Part shown: one piece after another, positions 23,588 through 32,765 of the stretch
Numbering within the stretch: the stretch's first letter is position 1
Layout of the letters: each line of letters opens with the position of its first letter
NCBI GenBank assembly: GCA_040954595.2
Contig: CM082580.2
Coordinates: forward strand, 3,224,001 to 3,288,000
Reading direction: 5' to 3'
Source of the DNA: Balanoglossus misakiensis
Lineage: Eukaryota; Hemichordata
Length of the DNA: 64,000 nucleotides
The notes under the pieces: generated by a model
What the model was told of the DNA's origin: nothing
Database searches by the model: none
What the model saw: only the letters and a program-made list of their open reading frames with translations
Translations under genes and position numbers: made by a program

Positions 23588-26500
23588 ATGTGCGACAACG
23601 ACTGTGTCTTAGCTGGTAAAACCAGGTCACAAAACAAATGTAGTGGGAAGTTATATGCTATAACGGATGCGATAAGAAGATGTTGCAAAGGGTTAGTGAA
23701 TGACGGCGATGTTTTTAGTTTTATTTGTAAATATCATTTTCGTCGTGTGACAAGAGACGACAGTCGCCGTTGCTCTTGTCCGGCACCATGGTCACACAGT
23801 CAGACGATCAGCGACCGCCCGATCCCGTCAAGGCTGTACAAGGTTTTTGATGAAGTAGGCGAGTCCGACAGAAGTTACATGCCTGGAACACGATGGTGTC
23901 ATAGGTGCAAGTTACGAGCCGACTCAGAGTTTTTCCCCGGCTTCCAAGCTTACGTTCCTCCCAGCCAAAGTAAATCCGTTGACCTCAGAGACAGATCCCC
24001 CTTGGTAAGTTTCAAGCATCTATATCTTCTGATTACATGTTTTCAATGTAGAAACGCACACTGGGATCGTGGGAGGTTCACTTCGGGTTCAATGACACAA
24101 TATGTACGTACGAAAGTCGTATTATGAAACAAAACAAACGTAAGAAAGGGAAGTCCCTGACACTTCAATAATTGAGGGCGCAAACGCTGGGGGGGGGGTT
24201 CTTGAGAGAATGAAAATGATAATGTCTTGTTGTTTTTTCATTATATTTATCAGGTTCTACACAAGGAATATCTGTGTTTTGTGAAAAAGTAATTGATACA
24301 TTGATGTGATTGTCCTATTTCTTCAACTCAACACTTGTACATGTATTTTCTATCATACAGTACCCAATCCAATTTGACCAGAAAGAGACACAGTATTGTG
24401 GTACAGTTCTTTCAAGTAGTGAGGGTCACGTATTGTTGTCAAGTAGTCAATGGAGAAGCATTATTTCGAAACTAGAAGGTTAGTATTTGATTTTAACACA
24501 GTTACAGAGAGTTAATAAGATTTTGTGCTATTTATCTAACGAATAAGGCCAGTTTTGATATCATTACCACCAGATGCAAGACATACAAAGAGGTAAATCA
24601 AATCTGCACCCTTTCAATATAACATTGTTTGGTCTGAGACTGTGCAGTTACTAAAATATGACTTCATTAGGTGTAAGACTTTTCACATGCAATGTAAGGC
24701 AACTAAATAAAATGTGAACAGTGTCTAGCAGCAAGTAGGTTATTTGGTAATTCTGATAATAATTGTGGGTTATAATTTTCCTCAAAATTCCCAGCATCAA
24801 CTTTTCCCACTCAACTGAGGACCCTACAGGAAATGGTGTACAGGGCACAACAGAATGGTGTTTCTTTTGATCTGAAGAAGTTGGAGTTCTTTGTAAAGAA
24901 ACATGTACCGGATCTGTATAGTTTGATCTATACAGCACTAGTTGACCCAGCAACATCGACACAAAGAAAAAAACAACAAGAGATGAGAGTACTGGCCACC
25001 TTAAATTTACTCACATTTTACAGGTGAATAATTTTGTTTCTTTTGGTAGCTTATTTACATTGTTGTGTTCACTGAAACACACCCAATGGTCAGTTGTTTA
25101 AAACTACTTGAGTGTACCAAAATCTCAACCTATTTCTTTTCAATCATAAAATTAGATCACAGAAGACAAGCCAGTTCCAAGAGGCCATGGGATTTTATTT
25201 AACCATGCAAGGGTTGTCACAGGAAGCCCTGGATATGTGTCGGGTGTTGGGTCTCTCACAGCACTCAAGAACCTTGGGGAGGAAGAAACAAGTAATTTCC
25301 AAAGAACACAGGAGAAATGTGCAGACATTCATTAAGAAGAAGTTACAAGTAGGTTTTTTATATTAAAAGGAAATTTTGCACTTTTTCAGAGATTTAATTT
25401 GCACTTTTTCAGTGATTTAATTTAGTGAAATATACATGTATTTATAAATGAATTTCATTTTTGAGTTTACCCAAAAGCCAGAAAGAAAAGTTCAACACCC
25501 ATTTAAGTGAAAAACAATGTTTTTTATTCCTTGAAGTTTAATGTAAAAATCCATCTCTTTATAATAATTTATGTAGTAAGGTTAGTTGTAAATAGAAAAC
25601 ATACCTGTGTGTGAGTCTATCTAAAACACATTGGTTATGGAGACCAGGCTACATGATTGCTATCCTAGCTTTTACAAGATGATGCTCTTTTTGTACAATG
25701 TCATTCATGTTCCAATTTATTGTATAGTCAATCTATGACAGTCATAGGGGTGTTATGCATGATGTCCTATAATTACAAAGTCGTACACCTTTTACCTTTG
25801 ACTCTTTTTATTTTGATTCCAAGGAAAGAGGAAAGACATTCATCCTGGCATTAATCGACGACTTCCATAACATACATGGGTTTAAATCGATGGCTTCTGG
25901 CCATAAGGACCTCAAAACCAGTAAGGCAGTACACATGGCGACTACAATGTTGGATATTCTTCCAATTGAGCCACTCAATCTGCCAGATGATGGATCTATG
26001 CACAGGTAAGGGTAAAACATATTAATGATTACCTTATGACAGTCTTTGCAAAAATAATATACTGTATACATGTTTTACAGTTTTCTGAACAATACAAAAA
26101 GTATAATAAAACAACTGTACTATTTGCGTCATACGTATACTATATATACATGTGGACATGACAAAAATGTTCTTTTTACTTTGCATCCAGGACCATATTC
26201 ATATACGACAAAAATGGCAAACAAATTCCAGTACGAGGAGGGATAGCACCCCATGTAATGAGGAGAGAATTTAAATACTTTATGAAAGATTATTCCATGA
26301 GCTTTTTGGAATCTTTACCATCTACCTTTCATAAGCTTAACACTCAACATGCTATCTCATCATTGAAGAATATGAGGTAAGGTCCCACCGTTGTCCGATG
26401 CCACCAAACATTTGTGTGTTCGTTCGGTCAGTCAATCAATCAGTCAGTTACAGGAAATACAACAGTACTGTAATAAAATTAAAGTCTTTTATGATGTTAC

Positions 26501-29252
26501 ATTGTTTATCATGAATGTTTCCCCACTAAATAAAGAATGTAAAGTTATACTTACCAAATGTACTACATATTTTATCACCTTTGTATTTCTGATGTAAATC
26601 ACACCCAGTGAATCTGAAAAAGAAATTAGAGAATGTAACTGTCTGTTGCAGTGAATGAATATAATTGTTGATGTAATTTCTTTGCTCTAGCATTTACAAC
26701 CTTTGCTCAATTCTCTTTTGTTTTTAATTTTAAGGCCATATACTGACATTGATGCAGAAGAATTGCACACCCTTGACACAACCATTCTGATTGATGAGAT
26801 TGAACAGCAACTAAAGAATAAAGATGACCTGTACAACCTGTGGACCATGCTTCTCAATTTGCCACAACTGAAGACATACACTTCACAGCATGCTATTTTG
26901 GCACCAGGTGATTGGCCAGTGTGGTACTTTGGGAAAAAAATCATCGCCTCTTACAATGAAAATGACACAGTTGTCCCAAGAGAAGTTCTTTCTTTCATAC
27001 CTACTGTTGGTCAATTTCATATTGCTTTAAATGCATCCCGTGATATTGTTATCTGTTCAAAGTTTTTTTTCCAGTTACTGTGCAATGGAGTCTTTGATAA
27101 GCGTTTTATATTAGCTGCCTTGCCTAAACCCTACAAGGTCTCACTCTGTATTTTTCTAGCATTCAGTGGTTGGGTTCGCATCCGTCGTTATGTAATTGGA
27201 AAACTGACTGTCTGTAAATCTGTTGAAGTGCAATTCTTGCTTTTTCTTCTTGATGAATTAATCCCGCTTGTTTATTTACATTACCCTGTTTTTGTTCAAG
27301 GTAATGACAGAAAGATGTTACTGAATGTCATGAAACGCCTGGAAATCTACTTCATCATAGCCAACAGACATCACTACAACAAATCTTTGCTGAGTTTGCT
27401 TTCTGATGACCTATACCACACATCACACTTACCCGGTTACACAAATCTGACACAACACCACCAACATATCATCACTGAGAAGAAAGTGGAGCTCTTTCAC
27501 TCATCACTTCGACACCACATACAACCACATGATGATGGCAACACAATACAAAGACAAGCACACATGCTACACTATACAAAGCACAACATTCTAATTCAAG
27601 AATTCTTACAACTGCACAACCATGGCAAAGACGACTATGACCTGACACTGTTAGCTGGCAGAAGTGCTGAGACACTACTTGACATTGTCAATCAGGTTAT
27701 GAAATCTGCAGCTGAACACCGACCCACACCAATTAACAATGGAACATATCACCTCCCAACATTCAATGCAGACATCACATCAAAATGCCTACCGCTGGGT
27801 TTCAGGTGGTCTCACCAACACCGACCAAATGAAGACCTCCTGTGTGACAGTCCAACCTGTTCAACCTCTTCTTCTTCCAATCTTTGCAAACGTCTCACCT
27901 GTGGCCACACATATCACATTACCTGCCTCAGTCAAACTGGCTGTTCTATTTGTTCCCCTTTCCTAACAGCTGAAGTTGTTCGCCTGTCTAACAGCTGGAA
28001 TGAGGGCATTGTGAAGGAAATGCCACAACGGCCTCCACAAGAGTCCACAGAGACAGAGCACAGTGATGGCTTTACGTCCACTTCACACACACATGGGAAA
28101 GAGTACTACCTAACAACACAATTTGAAGATGACATCAAATCTCGTGCAGCTTTAATACCACAAGTTAGAACTGGTCAATACCAAAACCACCAACACAGGG
28201 AGATGAGTACACACACTACATGCACCTCCAATGCTGGTTTCTCCAATGTTTCTTCTTCAACACAACTTCCTCAGCTATCTGTTCTTTCCCCCACTGAATC
28301 ACAACAAGCACAGACACCCAACTCAAACACCAATAATGTTCAACAAACACAAACACCATCACTGCCAGCACAAACATCTTCTCCCTCATCAAATGATGAT
28401 ACACATTTACAACAATCACAGACATCCAACCTATCGACCAGCGGCGGAGAAACACAACAATCACAGACATCAGCACCTCCAGAACCCACAGCCACATGCA
28501 GTCACTCCACTTATACTCACAAACAGACACAAATACAAGAAAACACAAACAAACAACTTCATAAATATTCTCACTTACGACATTTGGTTTGGTTGACACC
28601 AAAACCACAAATGCACGGCACCATTAATTACTGGCTATGTCACTACATCATTTCACAAGGAACAATACACTCCAATAATGTACGTTCAGGCAGCAATGCT
28701 TGCACCTTGATTTGTCTACTGTTTGCGCAATGGTTTTACCAAAGATGTCCTACAAATATGCTAACTACATCGACAGTGTTACCTCAAGAATGGTTGGCTG
28801 GATTCATTATGTCGTGCGTTCGTGGAAATGATGTACATGATGTATACCGATTAAATGCAATTCACAACTCATTGAACCTTTCACCATCAGAGGCAATTAA
28901 AGTGCTAGGAAACAAATTAAATTTACAATTTCAGTCAAATGAAATTGGACCGGTTTATACTTGTCACAGGTCAGAACCGAGGCGAGGGTTATTAGAGTTT
29001 TATTTTGGTTATTGTTTAACCAAAAGACAAAGTGCATTAATATATGTTAGAAATGAAATGTCGGTGTTATTTATAGTGAACCAGGGCAACATTCTGCTTG
29101 TAGATTCGCATAGTCACAGAAATAGTCAGAGTGGTGCTTTGTTTGCCCAAGTTAAATATTCCAATGCAGTTGATTTGTTGAGATGGTACGACAACTTTAT
29201 TGGCATTGATGCAGAGTATCATATCGGTACCGTAACACTAATAGGATTTTAA
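23588..29252 (+). CDS. Seven-exon gene: DUF6589-like, RING-like and Cys-protease-like multidomain protein
   Basis: Exons 23588-24004, 24361-24478, 24795-25023, 25156-25348, 25824-26005, 26191-26376 and 26735-29252 have AG/GT borders and join in phase to 3843 nt, a predicted 1280 residues. Residues 1-139 are Cys/His-rich (SFICKYHF, CSCPAPW, GTRWCHRC), probably zinc-binding. About residues 320-760, starting ILALIDDFHNIH and including GDWPVWYFGKK, VGQFHIALN, HYNKSLLSLLSDDLY and ELFHSSLRHH, resemble from memory the DUF6589 family of fungal and other eukaryotic transposon-related proteins. Residues about 812-850 are a RING-like site (TCGHTYHITC, GCSIC). A Gln/Thr/Ser-rich linker follows (about 900-1050). 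The C-terminus has SGSNACT (Cys1098) and LVDSHSH (Asp1232, His1234), the order of a Cys...D-x-H deubiquitinase-type triad. It may be a domesticated or still mobile element gene. No reverse transcriptase or other recognised transposase is seen. Confidence 0.75.
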
Positions 29253-29700
29253 TTTTGCAACTGATAACAGATATAGAAATATGTAAATACCTGTAACTTA
29301 TAACTTATGATCATATTTATTACCAAATCTTGACAAAGTCAATAATAACAGTTTCTATCTTGTAAGTACTGAATTAGATACTTCAGAGCAAATGTATAGT
29401 TGAGAAGATATCTGCAATTAAATACGAGGGGGAAAATCAATTATATCTAAGCTTACCTTCATCAATTCAAGTTGAGAGTTGACCATCCATAGTTGTCATA
29501 GTGACCTTGTCTCTGTTGTTTCTGTAAATAAATAATGGGCAGTGTACATTAAGGAATACATAGCAAATGTTTTGAATTGCTTTGTTTATGTAAATATGTA
29601 ATTTTGGATATTGATGTTTTCAGAGAAGTGGTCGATTTAATCTACATGTATGTACATAATATAGATGGGAAATGATCATATATTTTTATAATAAATATTT
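29253..29700 (+). other. 3' UTR of the DUF6589-like gene with AATAAA
   Basis: This AT-rich sequence after the TAA at 29250-29252 has an AATAAA at 29690-29695, the likely polyadenylation signal. No ORF of note. Confidence 0.45.
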
Positions 29701-29886
29701 TCGTTATTTATACATTGGATTTTCTCTTTGATAACATCTCTCATACCAATACAATCACAATTAAACATAGCACAACAACCACCAGACTCACCTCGTTTAT
29801 GTTTTCCGTAGTACCGGTAGACGGAATCGATATTCTAATTTATTGGAACATGGTGGAAGCATCTATAGGTGGTGCCATATTGGTAT

Positions 29887-29948
29887 AGGTCGCACCGTAG
29901 TTGACAGAGCTCAGAAAATTCTAAGTGCTGTCAACTACGGTGCGACCT
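29887..29948. repeat. Perfect 21-bp inverted repeat (hairpin)
   Basis: Arm 29887-29907 (AGGTCGCACCGTAGTTGACA...) and arm 29928-29948 are exact reverse complements separated by 20 nt. The flanks continue the pairing imperfectly (CCATATTGG on the left, CCAATAT in inverse on the right). It could be a tiny foldback MITE or a stable RNA hairpin. Confidence 0.85.
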
Positions 29949-29991
29949 GTGATATTGGCGCAACTAACAGAACGCCAAGACTCTATCGGCC

Positions 29992-30183
29992 ATGAATTTA
30001 CCAAGTTTCATCTCAAGGGCTACGGCCGATCCGCGAAATGCGATCCGCAGCTATGTTTTGAAACCAAAGATAAACATGCAAAACACTGTGGGTAAACACT
30101 TTCCCGCGGCTACACCGTTTCTACTACAGAGTTTACCGAGTGACAGTTTGTCCAATCATATTATCAAAAGACGTAAGAAATAA
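29992..30183 (+). other. Orphan ORF, possible first exon or gene remnant
   Basis: A 63-codon frame starts at an ATG and reaches AAAAGAC/GTAAGAAA, a good donor at about 30172, before its stop. It is basic at the end (IIKRRKK) and I do not recognise it. If it is a real first exon, the next exon would have to lie beyond the retrotransposon; no match for one was found. It may be chance. Confidence 0.2.
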
Positions 30184-30306
30184 CAATAATAATATATCTG
30201 CATTGGCGTTACCAGATTGCAGCCGAAACAACTTATAGAAGGTAAAACTTGGCCAGACTCCTGGCTAGACGCGTATCAGCTGGTTGAAAACACTCGCCCA
30301 CATTGT

Positions 30307-30328
30307 ACTTCCGGTAGCGCATGCGCAG
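30307..30328 (+). promoter_or_regulatory. ETS plus NRF-1-type motif pair
   Basis: ACTTCCGG (ETS core) is followed by GCGCATGCGCA (NRF-1 palindrome), a combination common in TATA-less animal promoters. It abuts the 5' LTR. A diverged inverse copy is at about 23058-23105, so it may belong to a repeat rather than a host gene promoter. Confidence 0.4.
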
Positions 30329-30334
30329 AACGTT

Positions 30335-31113
30335 TGTCGCCCCTGTGACTTTTCTATTGTTGAGATCATTGCCATGCATAGCGCCCTCACGAGCCTGCAG
30401 GGGGAGAACGTCCTACATCATGGCGTCCCTCACCATGCAGGCAAGTGTATTTGTAGCGTCCAGATTTCTATCGAATATTTTCTATGTAAAGGTTGGCATC
30501 CATGCCCCATGTTATACCACGGACAAAAGTAACATTTTGAGAACACTCGTTGAAAGTTTCAGTGTTTGATGTTGGATATTTTTCATGGTTCTTCCAGTTT
30601 TATTCCACTCTGTACTTACCATTTGTAGGCTTGTGTGCAGTGCCTATTGTCGTGCATGTTATTCCCATGTGTCAGTTCCTGACCATTTCGTACTTACCTG
30701 CCAATATATCGTTGTTCAGTGGTTTCCATACAATTTAAACAAACAGATATGACTACCTTTGGTATATCAAGCTATTTTATTTAGTGTTTTCAGAGTTTTG
30801 TAAGCTTCACACAGGCCATGTAGTGCGTCACATGACTAGACACCCTAGCTTACTGTGGATTGTTGAAACCCCATTTATTGAACCCATAACTCAGTGTACG
30901 TTCTTTTCCCTCCTACATCATGGCGTCCCTCACCATGCAGGCGATGCGGAAGAAAATAAAACAAGCAATGTGAAGCCATAACTGGTGTCGGCTGAGTTTA
31001 TTATGTGTGAGCGGTACTGTGACACTGATCAACAGAAAATAACGCAACGCAATGACAATAAGACAGAACTATTGAAGTACAGAACTATTGAAGTACAGAA
31101 AATCAGTGCCACA
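30335..31113 (+). repeat. 5' LTR
   Basis: From ACTTTTCTATTG (30348) to GTGCCACA (31113) the sequence matches the 3' LTR base for base by eye. The tip is shorter than in the 3' LTR: TGTCGCC, six different bases, then the shared part. It contains AATAAA at 30956-30961 and a 32-bp direct repeat at 30411-30442 and 30911-30942. Confidence 0.9.
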
Positions 31114-31430
31114 TCTGGTGCCGAGACCAGGATTGATCCACAGTTACGACCGTATCCAGTTTATGTGTGTATGCTGATTCAGCCAGCGGAAGTCCAGTGT
31201 ATGCAGAGTTGCTGTATTGTGTGCGAGTTGTTGACTGCTCCACAAGGAACTTGCCTGTCGACATTTTTAAAAAAAAAAAAAAAAAAAAAAAGAAACACAC
31301 ACACATTTTGCAGACAAACATTTGAACAGTGAACTGTGAAAGAAAAGAACAGTGTTTACTGAACTCTGCTTAGAGCAGTACATTGAGTGCCAGTGGTTTG
31401 TAGCAGTATTCCGTACAAATATACCAACCC
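31114..31430 (+). other. Retrotransposon 5' leader
   Basis: Untranslated leader between the LTR and gag. It contains the primer-binding site and an A tract of about 23 bases (about 31267-31290) followed by a short CA repeat. A packaging signal would be expected here but cannot be identified. Confidence 0.6.
31116..31133 (+). other. Primer-binding site of the retrotransposon
   Basis: TGGTGCCGAGACCAGGAT begins two bases after the 5' LTR. TGG pairs with the universal CCA tail of a tRNA, the normal primer for minus-strand DNA synthesis. The tRNA identity was not determined. Confidence 0.8.
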
Positions 31431-32765
31431 ATGAGTAGCAGTTTATTACCAAATATGCAGAACACAACTGTTGACGATTTGATGACCTTTGACCTTGTTG
31501 AAGGGGATGACATCCAAAATCCACGGGAAGCAGTTCCACCCACTCCGCAACAACCCCCCATCACCATGACAACCCCACACAGACCGGTGAACCAGGGTAA
31601 CTATGATCCCAATACCCCGCACAGCCAACCAGTTATGCAGCAACCAAGCATGTTCCTTGCCTCCAGTAATTTGTTTCAACCAAACTTTCAGTCCACCCCA
31701 TATTTCTGTCCACAACCAGCAGTACCACCTGTACAGCCATCATTCCAACCGGCTTTGAACCCACCACCCGTTTCTCAGTATAGAATGAACTCATCACATC
31801 AAGTGCGTGGTGTACCGATTTTCAGCGGGAATCCAGATGGGAAAGTGCTTGTGGAGGACTGGATCAGAGACATCCAATACTTATTCGAAGCCGGTACAAT
31901 GCCAGAATACCTGCAGTTTGCCACCATCATACGACACTTAAGTGGCGAAGCAAGGAAATTGGTCCTCAACCTCCCACCATCACAACAAACCCTGAGTCGT
32001 GCTTTCGATGAATTGCGCGCCGAATATGGAGAGGGATGTCTGTCTATGGACCCGATGGGCAGCTTCTATGAAAGACGACAACGTTCAGATGAGTCAGCAA
32101 GCTCCTATGCAATAGCCCTAGAAGATATGTTGCGACAGGTAGAGGAGAGAATGAACCGTGGTCGACCCTACATGGACAGAGACTATAAACTTACCCAGCA
32201 GTTTATGAAGGGTTTGCACGATCAAAGTGTTTTCAATCGACTGGCTCCTATGAAACCGAGACAAATGACCTTTGCTGAACTTAGGGCTGAGCTTCGTCAT
32301 CTAGCCAGAGAAGGTAGGCAAACAGCAAACAAATCGAAGAAAGGCCAGACTCAACCGCATTTTGCGAGAGATAACCATGATCAGACGGGCAATCAGTCGG
32401 TGTCATTCATACCAGATCAGACACCAGGAGTCGACCAGTCCATGGCACAAGTCACCCAGTTACTACAACAAATTGCACTGAACCAGGAACAGCAGGCTGC
32501 ACGACTTGCCAAACTGGAAGCGAAGGCCACCAACGCACCGAAACAACCATCTGATCAGAGCAGCAGTACACCGATGTGTACGGCTGGTAAACCAGATCCA
32601 GCAGCAGCTAACAGAAAGCCAGCTCCACGGTTTGATGAGAATACTGTGTGTCATCGTTGTGGTGGTAAAGGACATATAGCTAAGGGATGTTGTTCCAAAC
32701 CCATCCAGAAGTCCAGGGGATCACCCAGTGGTGCTGGACATCATACAGCTACACCTTTAAACTAG
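31431..32765 (+). CDS. gag: Retrotransposon Gag (444 aa)
   Basis: This is the structural polyprotein that forms the virus-like particle. A Pro/Gln/Asn-rich N-terminus (about residues 20-120) precedes a retrotransposon-type capsid region with VEDWIRDIQYLF and GEARKLVLNLP. Near the end is one zinc knuckle, CHRCGGKGHIAKGC (C-x2-C-x4-H-x4-C) at about 32649-32690. The frame is intact and ends TAG at 32763-32765. The last two codons form the slippery TTTAAAC used to enter pol. Confidence 0.93.
   Translation: MSSSLLPNMQNTTVDDLMTFDLVEGDDIQNPREAVPPTPQQPPITMTTPHRPVNQGNYDPNTPHSQPVMQQPSMFLASSNLFQPNFQSTPYFCPQPAVPPVQPSFQPALNPPPVSQYRMNSSHQVRGVPIFSGNPDGKVLVEDWIRDIQYLFEAGTMPEYLQFATIIRHLSGEARKLVLNLPPSQQTLSRAFDELRAEYGEGCLSMDPMGSFYERRQRSDESASSYAIALEDMLRQVEERMNRGRPYMDRDYKLTQQFMKGLHDQSVFNRLAPMKPRQMTFAELRAELRHLAREGRQTANKSKKGQTQPHFARDNHDQTGNQSVSFIPDQTPGVDQSMAQVTQLLQQIALNQEQQAARLAKLEAKATNAPKQPSDQSSSTPMCTAGKPDPAAANRKPAPRFDENTVCHRCGGKGHIAKGCCSKPIQKSRGSPSGAGHHTATPLN

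Noticed and set aside
23588-24127. 179-residue ORF taken as a complete small gene
   Set aside because: The part after 24004 follows a strong donor (GTAAGT), and six further exons join in phase.
28216-28608. 130-residue minus-strand ORF
   Set aside because: Antisense shadow of the Gln/Thr-rich linker in the large exon of the DUF6589-like gene.
30284-30981. Several 60-82-residue ORFs within the 5' LTR, repeated in the 3' LTR
   Set aside because: They are short, overlapping and identical only because the LTRs are copies; no known domain.
32687-32690. ATG at 32687 as the true pol start
   Set aside because: It lies inside the gag zinc-knuckle codons. The TTTAAAC slippery site with its downstream stem gives a better explanation for pol expression.
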